64,000 nt of DNA from Holdemania massiliensis (lineage in GTDB: Bacteria > Bacillota_I > Bacilli_A > Erysipelotrichales > Erysipelotrichaceae). Each line of letters begins with the position of its first letter. Positions within the stretch are counted from its first letter, which is position 1. The DNA lies in the NCBI RefSeq assembly GCF_022440805.1, contig NZ_JAKNTK010000001.1:1736001-1800000 (forward strand), written 5' to 3'. This document shows positions 8,808-17,065 of this stretch, one piece after another. The notes beneath the pieces were generated by a model, which had not been told where the DNA came from, searched no databases, and was given only the letters and a program-made list of their open reading frames with translations. The position numbers and the translations under genes were made by a program.

Positions 8808-9676
8808 GATTGGGCCATTGCATGACGGCGTTGATCACGCCGATGAAAGAAACGGGACAGATAGATGAGCTGGCGTTAAGTAATCTTGTCGAGAAACTGA
8901 TTGCGGAAGGCTGCGATGGATTTGTCGTATGCGGGACGACCGCTGAAGCCAGTGCTTTAAGTCTGGAAGAAAAAAAGCAGGTGCTGCACTGCGTGATTGA
9001 ACAGAGTGACCAGCGGGTTTGTGTCTGGATGGGCTGCGGATCCAACAATACTGCCGAAACGCTGAACATGATCCGCTGGGCCAACACCGAACCGATCGAC
9101 GGCATCATGCTTGTCTGTCCTTATTATGTCCGACCTTCACAACAGGGACTGTATGCCCATTTTGCGGCTTGTGCCCGAATCAGTGAAAAACCAGTGATGC
9201 TGTATAACGTACCGAAACGAACCGGCGTCGCACTGAGTGCTCAGACTGTACTCCAGCTGGCTCAGGATTTTCCCAATATTCGGGCCTTAAAACAGGCTTG
9301 TCATGATATGGAAATGGTCAGAGCCATCCTTACGGAAAATGATCAGGTCCAGATTCTCAGCGGTGAGGACGGCTATTTTCTTGAGGGACTGCGCGAAGGA
9401 ATCAGTGGAATTGTTTCGGTTGCCGGTCATTGTGTAATGCCGATGATCGTTAAAATCTGGGAAGATTATCAATATGGTGTTGAAAATACGGAGCTGGATC
9501 AGTTTCTAAAACAGGTCAGCAATCAGATCTTTCAAGTTTCCTCACCGTCCGATATTAAAGCCATGCTTGCTTTGCAGGGATGGTGTGAAGATGGGGTGAG
9601 GCTGCCTTTAGTACCGCTTTCACCGCAGGAAAAACAAGCGCTGCAGGAGTTTATGCAGCAGCATAGCTTGCTTTAG
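8804..9676 (+). CDS. dapA: 4-hydroxy-tetrahydrodipicolinate synthase
   Basis: A 290-residue DapA. It condenses pyruvate with aspartate semialdehyde to give the precursor of lysine, diaminopimelate and dipicolinate. The family GTTGE motif appears as CGTTAEASALS near residue 43. The catalytic Tyr is in YNVPKRTG (near 133) and the Schiff-base Lys in IRALKQAC (near 160). SGIVSVAGH closes the active-site region. I use ATG 8804 with a GGAAGGG ribosome site; the longer frame to 8744 lies wholly inside dpaB. Its place directly behind dpaAB suggests it feeds dipicolinate production during sporulation. Whether a second, vegetative dapA exists elsewhere cannot be seen here. Confidence 0.93.
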   Translation: MRLGHCMTALITPMKETGQIDELALSNLVEKLIAEGCDGFVVCGTTAEASALSLEEKKQVLHCVIEQSDQRVCVWMGCGSNNTAETLNMIRWANTEPIDGIMLVCPYYVRPSQQGLYAHFAACARISEKPVMLYNVPKRTGVALSAQTVLQLAQDFPNIRALKQACHDMEMVRAILTENDQVQILSGEDGYFLEGLREGISGIVSVAGHCVMPMIVKIWEDYQYGVENTELDQFLKQVSNQIFQVSSPSDIKAMLALQGWCEDGVRLPLVPLSPQEKQALQEFMQQHSLL

Positions 9677-9723
9677 ACAAATTTCACCCGCTTAAACCGG
9701 TATGCTGAAACAGGGTGAAAATC

Positions 9724-9951
9724 ATGATTCAGGTAAAAGTGTTCGATGAGCAGCATGAAGACGATCTGACCGACAGTCTGAACGAATTTCTGGCGGAACT
9801 GGACGAACGCGACGTCTTATCAGTCCAGCTGGCAACCTCGCATTTTTCAGTCATTCCCGAACAGCTGTACAGTTTCAGCGGAATGATCGTCTATCGGATA
9901 AAATCCGAAAAGACGGGAAGCCTAAATGCGGGAGGCGATGACGATGAATAA
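9724..9951 (+). CDS. small acidic protein, probable Cse60-type sporulation protein
   Basis: A 75-residue protein beginning MIQVKVFDEQHEDDL, with a central ELDERDVLSV and the motif YSFSGMIVYRIK. This pattern (an acidic 'VFDEEHE' start and a 'F-S-x-M-I-x-Y' end) matches my memory of the Spore_Cse60 family, a sigma-E-controlled protein of unknown function. ATG 9724 follows GGGTG at 9713-9717 with spacing 6. The gene lies 47 bases after dapA and overlaps the next small gene by 8 bases, so it most likely belongs to the dpa operon. The family name is from recall. Confidence 0.6.
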   Translation: MIQVKVFDEQHEDDLTDSLNEFLAELDERDVLSVQLATSHFSVIPEQLYSFSGMIVYRIKSEKTGSLNAGGDDDE

Positions 9952-10105
9952 GAACCGGATCGGCTGCAATGTCAAGACCTGTGTTTACAACACGCAATGC
10001 GAATGTACCGCAGAGAAGATCGAAGTCGGCTGTGACGAATGTGTTCAGCCATGCTGCGACCATGAAACACTGTGCCGGACCTTTAAGAAAAAGGCCGAAC
10101 ACTAA
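9944..10105 (+). CDS. DUF1540 cysteine-rich protein
   Basis: A 53-residue protein with eleven cysteines' worth of metal-ligand potential: it starts MNKNRIGCNVKTCVYNTQ and ends CDHETLCRTFKKK. The C-x(4)-CxYN core followed by CTAEKIEV and a closing TLCRTF is the DUF1540 pattern, probably a small metal-binding domain. GGAGG at 9931-9935 gives spacing 8 to ATG 9944; the ATG at 9938 would be too close. It overlaps the cse60-like gene by 8 bases and is the last gene before a strong terminator. DUF1540 proteins are common in spore formers; no function is established. Confidence 0.8.
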   Translation: MNKNRIGCNVKTCVYNTQCECTAEKIEVGCDECVQPCCDHETLCRTFKKKAEH

Positions 10106-10172
10106 AGAAAAAGGAACTGATGGCTTCGGCGGGATGAAACCGGCTGAAAGATCGTCAGTTTCTTTTTCTTAC
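10105..10172 (+). terminator. terminator of the dpa operon
   Basis: A long imperfect stem pairs AAGAAAAAGGAACTGA-type sequence at about 10105-10123 with TCAGTTTCTTTTTCTT at about 10155-10171. It ends the dpaA-to-DUF1540 unit and could also work on the opposite strand. Confidence 0.7.
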
Positions 10173-10263
10173 GCATGTTGATGTTCATGCCGTAAGACCC
10201 CTTCTGAAAAGGCTGCGTGAATGATTTTTATCAGCTCTGGAACAAAAGCCGGAATTAATTCTT

Positions 10264-10291
10264 TTGTAAGCTTAATGTCTTATGTTATAAT
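10264..10291 (+). promoter_or_regulatory. sigma-A promoter of lipoprotein-murJ-rsuA operon
   Basis: TTGTAA (10264-10269) and TATAAT (10286-10291) are separated by 16 bases. A GGAGGTG ribosome site follows. Confidence 0.75.
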
Positions 10292-10309
10292 ACTCTGGAG
10301 GTGTTGTTT

Positions 10310-10906
10310 ATGCGCAGACAAATACTTTGCCTGATGGCTGCTGCTTTGTTGTTGATCAGCGGCTGTTCCAAAAAGGATCCGAATCAAATCAGTACAGAGA
10401 AAATGCAGCTGTATACTGCTTACTATAAATCCATTATGGATATGGACCGATTTCAGGAAAAATCGGATTTTTATGATATTGAAGTCGTCATGAATCAGCT
10501 TCCTGACGGCACCTATCGTTATTATGTGATTTTGGATAATCCGCAGGTGGCGATGGTGGATGTTGAAATGCTGGTTGTCGATGCAGCTGTGGATTACCTG
10601 CAGACATCGGTCATTGCGCCTTCAGTCGGCCTGCTGGAAAACGAAGATTACTCGCTGATCCCCAACCAGGTCTATCCGGAACTGGGGTATGTTAAAGGCT
10701 TGATGGCCAGCGGTGAAACCTCTTCTCCAACAATTTCATTAAACGTTATGGTGCTGTGGAAGGATTATGCCAAATTAAAGGAAACCCGCGAATATCTTCA
10801 GCTGACAGGAGACTTTGTAAATCAGTCAGCGACACCGGAAGCGGAGCCTCAGACAGAAGGCGCCCATGATGATCTTCCGATTGAGGATGAGGATGACAGT
10901 GAGTAA
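10310..10906 (+). CDS. putative lipoprotein
   Basis: A 198-residue secreted lipoprotein. The signal peptide ends in the lipobox LISGC, with Cys near residue 19 as lipidation site. The mature part has no domain I can name; it is acidic towards the end (PIEDEDDSE). ATG 10310 lies behind GGAGGTG (10297-10303). The stop is 2 bases before murJ, so they are co-transcribed, which hints at a role at the membrane or in envelope assembly, but this is inference only. Confidence 0.75.
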   Translation: MRRQILCLMAAALLLISGCSKKDPNQISTEKMQLYTAYYKSIMDMDRFQEKSDFYDIEVVMNQLPDGTYRYYVILDNPQVAMVDVEMLVVDAAVDYLQTSVIAPSVGLLENEDYSLIPNQVYPELGYVKGLMASGETSSPTISLNVMVLWKDYAKLKETREYLQLTGDFVNQSATPEAEPQTEGAHDDLPIEDEDDSE

Positions 10907-10908
10907 TC

Positions 10909-12546
10909 ATGACCAAGGGTAAGAAACAGTCTTTGATCGCCGGGGCGTTAACCAGCTCGGCCGGGATCTTTATATCCAAAGCTTTGGGACTTCTTTATGT
11001 TGTCCCTTTTACTGCAATTGCTGGAGAAGCCAATATGTCGTTTTACAGCGTTGCTTATACCTATTATGATATCCTGCTGAGTATTTGTTCGGCTGGTATT
11101 CCGTTTGCGGTAGCGGCAATGGTCGCAAAGTATTCCAACAATGAAGATTATAAAACAGTCATTTTGGTACGCCGGCTGTCGATGGCTTTGATGCTTTTGA
11201 GCGGCTTTGTCATGGCGGTGCTGTTTATCATGGTATCGGGTCCATTGGCGTCCTCGGTGCTGGGGGCTAAGAAAACACCGGAGGATGTTGCGATTCTGCG
11301 CAATGTCTTCATGATCCTTTCGCTTGCGGTTGTCTGCGTGCCGTTTCTCAGTTCGTTCCGCGGATTTTATCAGGGCTTGAAGGATTTGAAGTCCTATGCG
11401 TTTTCTCAGGTTCTGGAACAGCTGACCCGAGTTGTTTCCTTGTTGGCGCTGGGTGCTTTTTTTGTTTACATTCTGGATATGAACAATATTTTTGCGGTGT
11501 ATATGGCGGTCTTATCAACTTCGCTGGCCGCGATAGCCGCTATCGCCTATTATCTGATTTATGACCGTAAGCATTATCAGCCGATTAAGGATTTGGCCCG
11601 GCATCAGTCAACCCGGCCGAAAGAGGTCGGTGAGCTGTTTCAGGAACTGCTGCTGTTCGGTCTGCCGTATTTGATCACCGCTTTATTGGGCAACAGTATG
11701 AACATTGTGAATAACAACTTTTTCATCAATACTGCGACATCGGCCGGAAGCAGTTATGAGGATGCCAAGCTCGCGTTAGGCATCATCCAGGTGCAGTGCA
11801 ACAAGCTGACGTCCATCCCGCAGGTACTGGCACTGGGCTTCTCGACTGGAATTGTTCCGTATGTTACAATTTCTCTGGAAAACCGCAACTTTAAAGAACT
11901 GCGGCGGAATGTTCTGGATTGTCTGGATACGGTTTTGTATATTGGTGCGCCGCTGTGCTTCTGTCTGTTTGCACTGGCTTCGCCGATTTATTACATCATG
12001 TATGGCAAAGGAAATCTCAGCCTGGGCAGTGAAATGCTGGCATGGAGTTCCTTGCTGGCGTTAACCGGTACGCTTTCACCGATCTGCAGCTCACTAATGA
12101 TGTCGCTGCGCTTTCGGCGTCAGAGTATTCTGTATCTGATCATCGGTTTTGGCGTGAAGCTGGCAACCTTTTTCCCTTTGGTTAAATATACAGGATTCAG
12201 CGGGGCGATTACTTCCAGTGTTGCGACATCGCTGGTCATTATTTTTCTGAATCTGAATTTAATCAAGCAGAAATATAAAGTACAGTATGCCCGGGTCTGG
12301 CGGCGGTTAGGTGTGATTGTGATCGGCTTGATTGCGATGAATGGCTGCTTTGTTTTGCTGCGCTGGGCAGGACTGACTGTAGTCAACGCTTCGCGGCTGA
12401 TCGGTGTTCTGCAGTTGGCGGCCTATGGTATTTTGGGCATGATAACCTACTTTATCACGACCGCGTTTTTCCGGCTTCCGCAGCATTTATTCCACATGAG
12501 TCTGCCGGCGATGGTTCGTCGCATGACGCGAAAGGTGATCCGATGA
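10909..12546 (+). CDS. murJ: MurJ/YtgP-type lipid II flippase (polysaccharide exporter family)
   Basis: A 545-residue polytopic membrane protein of the MOP superfamily (MurJ/SpoVB/Wzx). About 14 hydrophobic segments are visible, beginning with SSAGIFISKALGLLYVVPF near residue 14. The pattern of small residues in helix 1 and the conserved FRGFYQGLKDLK loop (near 150) fit the YtgP group, shown in Bacillus to be a lipid II flippase. It is followed with a 4-base overlap by an RsuA-type pseudouridine synthase, the same pairing as Bacillus ytgP-ytzG. A SpoVB-like sporulation role is the main alternative. Confidence 0.8.
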   Translation: MTKGKKQSLIAGALTSSAGIFISKALGLLYVVPFTAIAGEANMSFYSVAYTYYDILLSICSAGIPFAVAAMVAKYSNNEDYKTVILVRRLSMALMLLSGFVMAVLFIMVSGPLASSVLGAKKTPEDVAILRNVFMILSLAVVCVPFLSSFRGFYQGLKDLKSYAFSQVLEQLTRVVSLLALGAFFVYILDMNNIFAVYMAVLSTSLAAIAAIAYYLIYDRKHYQPIKDLARHQSTRPKEVGELFQELLLFGLPYLITALLGNSMNIVNNNFFINTATSAGSSYEDAKLALGIIQVQCNKLTSIPQVLALGFSTGIVPYVTISLENRNFKELRRNVLDCLDTVLYIGAPLCFCLFALASPIYYIMYGKGNLSLGSEMLAWSSLLALTGTLSPICSSLMMSLRFRRQSILYLIIGFGVKLATFFPLVKYTGFSGAITSSVATSLVIIFLNLNLIKQKYKVQYARVWRRLGVIVIGLIAMNGCFVLLRWAGLTVVNASRLIGVLQLAAYGILGMITYFITTAFFRLPQHLFHMSLPAMVRRMTRKVIR

Positions 12547-13247
12547 TGCGGCTGGATAAATTTCTGGCGCATGCCGGATTGGGGACACGGAAGGAAGTCA
12601 AAGAGCTGGTTCGCAAAGGCCGGGTGGAGATCAACGGACAGCGTGTTAAAAAGGATGATCTGAAGATTGATGAACAAACGGATCAGGTGTGTGTGGACGG
12701 CGAAATCATTGCTTATGAATCTGCGGTTTATATTATGTTGAACAAGCCTCAAGGAGTGGTCAGTGCGACTGAGGACAGCCGCTATTCTACGGTACTGGAT
12801 TGTCTGGAAAGCAGCCGCAATGATTTGTTCCCGGTGGGTAGGCTGGATATTGATACCGAAGGTCTGCTTTTGATCACTAATGACGGAGCCTTGGCTCACG
12901 ATCTGCTTTCGCCGAAAAAGCATGTTGATAAAACGTATGAAGTCCATTTGGAAAAAGCTTGGGATCCTCAGTATGAGCCAGCGATTCTCGAAGGAATTCG
13001 AATTAGCGATGAAGAAATCTGCCAGCCGGCAGTGCTGAAACAAATTGAGGATCAGGTGATTCTGCTGACGATTCAGGAAGGAAAATTTCATCAGGTCAAG
13101 CGGATGATGCATGCCTGTGATAATGAAGTCACTTACTTAAAGCGTTTGACAATGGGGCCGCTGACTTTGGATGAAGCGTTGGAGCCAGGCCAGTGGCGAG
13201 CCTGTACCGAAGAGGAAATCACGGCTTTAAAAAAACATAAAAAGTAG
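12543..13247 (+). CDS. RsuA-family 16S rRNA pseudouridine synthase
   Basis: A 234-residue enzyme converting an rRNA uridine to pseudouridine. The N-terminal S4 domain (MRLDKFLAHAGLGTRKEV, then KGRVEINGQ) covers residues 2-60. The catalytic motif is FPVGRLDIDTEGLLLITNDG near residues 95-115, with the Asp in GRLDIDTEG. The C-terminal KFHQVKRMMHA is the usual RNA-contacting segment. It starts within the last codons of murJ. By position it corresponds to Bacillus YtzG; the exact target (U516) is inferred from the family. Confidence 0.9.
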   Translation: MMRLDKFLAHAGLGTRKEVKELVRKGRVEINGQRVKKDDLKIDEQTDQVCVDGEIIAYESAVYIMLNKPQGVVSATEDSRYSTVLDCLESSRNDLFPVGRLDIDTEGLLLITNDGALAHDLLSPKKHVDKTYEVHLEKAWDPQYEPAILEGIRISDEEICQPAVLKQIEDQVILLTIQEGKFHQVKRMMHACDNEVTYLKRLTMGPLTLDEALEPGQWRACTEEEITALKKHKK

Positions 13248-13255
13248 AATCAGGA

Positions 13256-13289
13256 AGGGATTGGCGAATCAGCTAATCCTTTATTTTTA
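13256..13289 (+). terminator. terminator after the murJ operon
   Basis: AGGGATTGGC (13256-13265) pairs with GCTAATCCTT (13272-13281) with two wobble pairs, followed by a T-rich tract. Confidence 0.7.
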
Positions 13290-13464
13290 GCTGTTTTCCT
13301 ATTTTCCTGCGGGAATGCAGAATTTTGAACAGTTAACTTATGAATAAATAAAGTTTGCTTTAAATCTTACAAATTCATGAAACCTGTCTTTTATACCGTT
13401 TTCTTTTGAAGACTTTCGATATAATGGAAGAAAGAAGCGTAAGCAGGGAAAGAAGGGAAAAAGA

Positions 13465-14697
13465 ATGCGACGTTTTCCAATCCTAATTTTAATCTTATTT
13501 TTAATCAGCGGCTGTGGAAAGAACGATGAACCCAAGATGACGGCCACTCCGGAGCCGACACCGATCTCAACGCCGCAGATTAAACCTACGCCAACTCCCA
13601 AGCCGACATCGACGCCGGTCATTGAAGGGGAGATTGAAGTGGTTTTAGAATGTGTCTGGACAGGTCGGATGATTGAGGGTGACAATCAATATCTTGTCAC
13701 TGTTGGCGATAAACGAATGAAGTCAGGGAACTTTGTAAAACTAAAAGATTGTGTCGGGAGTGAATATGCCAGCTTAAAAGTAAATTATCATTCTGCCTAT
13801 CGCGATGAATGGGGGACATGGATTATTGAAGACTATGAGATGGAGAAACTAGATAATACAGTGCCGGGATTGCCTTCGGTATGGGAAACTGACTTCGATC
13901 ATGTTTATCCATTAGTTAATCGTTTTCCAGAACACGCTGCCGAGTTGGAACTGGTCGAAGGAATGGTTGTGCTGGAAAAGAACGGACGCTATGGCGTAGC
14001 CGGACGGAATCAGGAAGTTGTGGTGGAAATTCTGGGGAGTGCTTATCCAATTTTGGATTCCTTGGAGCTGCATTGCGATGCACGTGCCTATGACTTCAAG
14101 TATGTTTCAGGGACACCCTACTTTTTGTGTTCTGGTGAACATGGTCTTAGTGCTAAAGCCTTTTATGCTGATATGGATACACAGAAGATCTATACGGTCT
14201 TTTCTGGCGATGATGGTCCTGGCTCATTTTATTCTCTGGATGGCTCGCGCATGAAGGGCGAGCTGGGGTTATATCATGCGATCAGGGGATATTCTGAAAG
14301 CCAGGAAGGGATCCCCGAATATGAATGGCTGAATCGTGTGGGAGTTTTTAATCGTCAGGGAGAGCTTGTGACAGATGCAATTTATGATGATGGTTTAGCG
14401 ATCACTGGCGATCTGATTCCGGTCGCTCGGGATGGACTATGGGGTTATGTCAACGCGGCAGGAGAAGAGATTATTCCTTGTCAATACCGGGCGTTGCTGT
14501 TAGTAGATCCGGATCATGATCGCTGGACGGCTTATCCGCCAGATCATGGCCGCATTGTCGCCCAGGATCTGGCTGGCTACTATGGTGTATTGGGGATGGA
14601 TGGAACGATCTTAGTCCCTTTTGAATATAATTATGCCGCACCGTTTTATGATGGTCAGATTTTGTTGGAAAAGGATGGCGTGCGGAGTTTTGTTTGA
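13465..14697 (+). CDS. WG-repeat lipoprotein
   Basis: A 410-residue secreted lipoprotein. The signal peptide ends in LISGC with the lipid Cys near residue 17. A Thr/Pro-rich linker follows (about 24-55, repeated TPTPKPT-type units), a spacer that lifts the domain off the membrane. The C-terminal half carries WG-type repeats, seen as GRYGVAGRNQEVV, GLWGYVNAAGEEIIP and GYYGVLGMDGTILVP. Such repeats usually form beta-rich binding surfaces of unknown ligand. It is monocistronic: a TATAAT lies at 13420-13425, although its -35 is poor, and a terminator follows. Confidence 0.75.
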   Translation: MRRFPILILILFLISGCGKNDEPKMTATPEPTPISTPQIKPTPTPKPTSTPVIEGEIEVVLECVWTGRMIEGDNQYLVTVGDKRMKSGNFVKLKDCVGSEYASLKVNYHSAYRDEWGTWIIEDYEMEKLDNTVPGLPSVWETDFDHVYPLVNRFPEHAAELELVEGMVVLEKNGRYGVAGRNQEVVVEILGSAYPILDSLELHCDARAYDFKYVSGTPYFLCSGEHGLSAKAFYADMDTQKIYTVFSGDDGPGSFYSLDGSRMKGELGLYHAIRGYSESQEGIPEYEWLNRVGVFNRQGELVTDAIYDDGLAITGDLIPVARDGLWGYVNAAGEEIIPCQYRALLLVDPDHDRWTAYPPDHGRIVAQDLAGYYGVLGMDGTILVPFEYNYAAPFYDGQILLEKDGVRSFV

Positions 14698-14727
14698 GGC
14701 GCTGTATTGAAGGGAATATTATAAAAT

Positions 14728-14756
14728 GAAGCTCTTTGCCAGAGCTTCGTTTTTAT
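14728..14756 (+). terminator. terminator of the WG-repeat lipoprotein gene
   Basis: GAAGCTCT (14728-14735) and AGAGCTTC (14741-14748) form an 8-bp stem with a 5-base loop, followed by GTTTTTAT. Confidence 0.8.
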
Positions 14757-14819
14757 AGATCAGTTTTTGTTTTTATTTTCCGTCAAGAAAAATCCTATTC
14801 TACGCGGGTTTCTGTCGCA

Positions 14820-15152
14820 TTAAAGCGAAAAGCCACCCGAGAGAACAAGAACTATAAGCAGAATCGTACTTACTGCGATAAAACCTAATGAAATCCCAGC
14901 TTTCTGCTTGTAGGATATCATCGTTTGGCACTGCGCTGAAGTCATTGTAATCGGGTATTTGCGACGGCCAATCAGATAAAGAATCAAGCCTCCGGAGCCA
15001 TTATTTCCGCTTAATGAAAACAGACCCCAGAACTTCGGATGCTTTAAATTGCGGCAGCTGGCATCCAGTTCTGTGAGCCGATAAATCTGAAACGCCAAGG
15101 AAGCCGCCCCTAATAAAACGGCAAATACAAGAATAATCAATAAAGCAGTCAT
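14820..15152 (-). CDS. small two-helix membrane protein
   Basis: A 110-residue protein with hydrophobic helices at about residues 3-24 (LLIILVFAVLLGAASLAF) and 88-108 (LGFIAVSTILLIVLVLS), joined by a polar loop. No family is recognised. AGGAGG precedes the ATG. It lies 11 bases behind the XRE regulator gene on the same strand, so the pair is probably one operon; a regulator-plus-membrane-protein pairing of this kind often responds to envelope stress, but that is only inference. Confidence 0.65.
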   Translation of the reverse strand: MTALLIILVFAVLLGAASLAFQIYRLTELDASCRNLKHPKFWGLFSLSGNNGSGGLILYLIGRRKYPITMTSAQCQTMISYKQKAGISLGFIAVSTILLIVLVLSGGFSL

Positions 15153-15163
15153 CTTTTTTCCTC

Positions 15164-15571
15164 CTAAAACTTCTTGATAATCTGATAAAACAGAACGCAG
15201 GTACTCAGAATTCCGATCACAGCGCTAATGCCGATCAACAGGCGGTTATTGGAAATCAGACCGTTGAAGGTCACCAGAATGATCATGAGTGCGACGTTGA
15301 CAATGACGGCCGCGATCAACCGGCGATTGCTGCTGACGACATCGGTGCTTTCTTCAAGGTGTTCAATCATCTTTTTATCTCCTTTCAACAGCTCGTCCAG
15401 CGATATTGCATAGAGATCGCTGAGTTTGATTACGCTGAGGATATCCGGATAGAATTTTCCCGTTTCCCAATTGGAGATCGTCTGCCGCGATACCTGAATC
15501 GCTTCTGCGACTTCTTCCTGAGTCAATCCGGCATGGGATCGCGCTTCCTTAAGTTTGATATTCAGTTCCAT
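15164..15571 (-). CDS. XRE-family regulator with C-terminal membrane helices
   Basis: A 135-residue protein. Residues 3-58 form a Cro/C1-type helix-turn-helix (SHAGLTQEEVAEAIQVSRQT, then ISNWETGKFYP). Two hydrophobic helices follow (about 78-98 and 105-125), so the regulator is probably tethered to the membrane. The start is ATG 15571 on the minus strand, behind GGGAGA; a longer frame has no better ribosome site. It is followed by a small membrane protein gene. Target genes are unknown; autoregulation is common for this type. Confidence 0.8.
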   Translation of the reverse strand: MELNIKLKEARSHAGLTQEEVAEAIQVSRQTISNWETGKFYPDILSVIKLSDLYAISLDELLKGDKKMIEHLEESTDVVSSNRRLIAAVIVNVALMIILVTFNGLISNNRLLIGISAVIGILSTCVLFYQIIKKF

Positions 15572-15694
15572 GAGATGTTCTCCCTTCGGTTTAAGCATGC
15601 CATTTTGCGCTGAGGTTGTCTATCAAAAGTCTTTGACATCGGCTCAAATTTAGTCTAAAACAGGAGATTTTAGAAGAAAATTCATACCTTGATA

Positions 15695-15741
15695 ATAAGA
15701 AAAAGCAAGATCATCAGAAAGACTTGATGAGCTTGCTTTTT
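15695..15741 (-). terminator. terminator of ispH
   Basis: AAAAGCAAG (15701-15709) and CTTGCTTTT (15732-15740) pair, with an inner TCATCA/TTGATGA stem. T-rich sequence flanks both sides, so it can stop ispH transcripts on the minus strand. Confidence 0.75.
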
Positions 15742-15849
15742 GAGAAGGATTAATAAAACCCATGAAAGCGGGAAAACTGTCAAATACCTGAATGATATGT
15801 CTTATTGCCAAGTAAAAAAATCACCAGGTTTAAATTGCGAATTTGGGTT

Positions 15850-16761
15850 CTATAACAGCTTATCCAATTCAATTTGCGGCATGTCCGGCGTGTTGCCGCG
15901 GGCAACTTCGTTCAGATAGCCGATAACCTGCTGAGTTAGATAGGTCGGTGTTGATGCCCCGCTGGTCACGGCAATCCGGCCGCGGTTTTGGTAATTTTCA
16001 GGTTTTAGCTGTTGGACGGTTTCGATCAGCAGGACTTCCGGGATTCCGCTTTGAATCGCAATGTCTTTAAGCTTGTTGGAATTGTTGGATTGGGGATCGC
16101 CGACGACAATCAAGAGATCGATATCCTTTAGTTTCTGAATTGCTTCCTGTCGAATCCGTGTGGCGTTGCAGATTTCTTTTTCAAATTGAGCATGTGGGTA
16201 GCGCAAACGGATCTGTTCCATCAGACGGCTGATTTCCAGAATACTCATTGTGGTTTGATTGGTGACGAGAATCTTTTCGTTGTCAAGGGACAAGGCGGCC
16301 AATGATTCCTGGTCATAAACGGGATGGACGCGCGGACTGATCGCCAGCACCGCTTCGGCTTCGGGATGATGACGCTTGCCGATATACAGCACATCGGCTC
16401 CCTCACAGATTGCCTGCCGAACTAACCGCTGGGTTTCCTTGACATCCGTACAGGAAGCGTCAACACAGGTTAATCCTTTCTGCCGGGCTTTTTGAGCGAC
16501 TTCCTCACTGATGCCGTGCGCGGTAAATATGACGATGCCTTCGTTGATTTCATCTAATAACTCTAACCGTGTTTTTCCGGCCTGTTCAATACAGCGAATG
16601 TGATCGAGTTTCAGGGCATCTACAACATACCGGTTATGTACGATCATGCCAAGCATTGTAATCGGAACGCCGGGATTTTCGCGGGCTGTTTTGCGCGCCA
16701 GAGCGATGGCCTGGGTAACCCCTTTGCAGTAACCGCGGGGAATGACGGGGATGATTTCCAT
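15850..16761 (-). CDS. ispH: 4-hydroxy-3-methylbut-2-enyl diphosphate reductase
   Basis: A 303-residue IspH/LytB, the last enzyme of the MEP pathway; it reduces HMBPP to isopentenyl and dimethylallyl diphosphate using a 4Fe-4S cluster. The three cluster cysteines appear in PRGYCKGVTQA (near 12), DASCTDVKE (near 96) and EICNATRIRQ (near 197). Other conserved parts are HGISEEV, NQTTMS, GDPQSNNSNKL and TSGASTPTYL. The length is normal. It lies head-to-head with the DEAD-box helicase gene. Together with ispG (22621-23679) it shows that isoprenoids come from the MEP route. Confidence 0.95.
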   Translation of the reverse strand: MEIIPVIPRGYCKGVTQAIALARKTARENPGVPITMLGMIVHNRYVVDALKLDHIRCIEQAGKTRLELLDEINEGIVIFTAHGISEEVAQKARQKGLTCVDASCTDVKETQRLVRQAICEGADVLYIGKRHHPEAEAVLAISPRVHPVYDQESLAALSLDNEKILVTNQTTMSILEISRLMEQIRLRYPHAQFEKEICNATRIRQEAIQKLKDIDLLIVVGDPQSNNSNKLKDIAIQSGIPEVLLIETVQQLKPENYQNRGRIAVTSGASTPTYLTQQVIGYLNEVARGNTPDMPQIELDKLL

Positions 16762-16956
16762 AAATGAAACACTCCTTTTTCTTCAATCATTATAGCCTGA
16801 ACGTTAATTTGGGTGCAAGTGAAATAAAATCCAGGGAAATGGGATATAGAAACGTTGATTCAGATCAGTCTTTCGCTGTGAATGGAAAAAAGCATCTCAA
16901 GACCGGTAAAAAACTGAAAAAAAGGAGCAAAAGATTGAGGAAAATCAGCGTGACAA
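16762..16956. other. intergenic region between ispH and helicase gene
   Basis: About 300 bases separate the two divergent starts. I see a helicase promoter at 16957-16985 and nothing else supportable. A 69-codon frame on the plus strand (16764-16973) has no ribosome site and low-complexity Lys-rich composition; I do not call it a gene. Confidence 0.5.
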
Positions 16957-16985
16957 TTGCACAAATGGCTTAAAATCTGTATAAT
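16957..16985 (+). promoter_or_regulatory. sigma-A promoter of helicase-nfo operon
   Basis: TTGCAC (16957-16962) and a perfect TATAAT (16980-16985) are spaced by 17 bases. Confidence 0.75.
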
Positions 16986-17065
16986 TGATGGGCAAAGTGA
17001 GAAGTTTAACGATCGGAACAAAGTCGACAATAAACAAGTTTTCACCCCTTTAAAGGAGGAAGAGT

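Noticed and set aside
16764..16973. 69-codon frame between ispH and the helicase gene
   Set aside because: No ribosome site, Lys-rich low-complexity product, and it overlaps the helicase promoter region.
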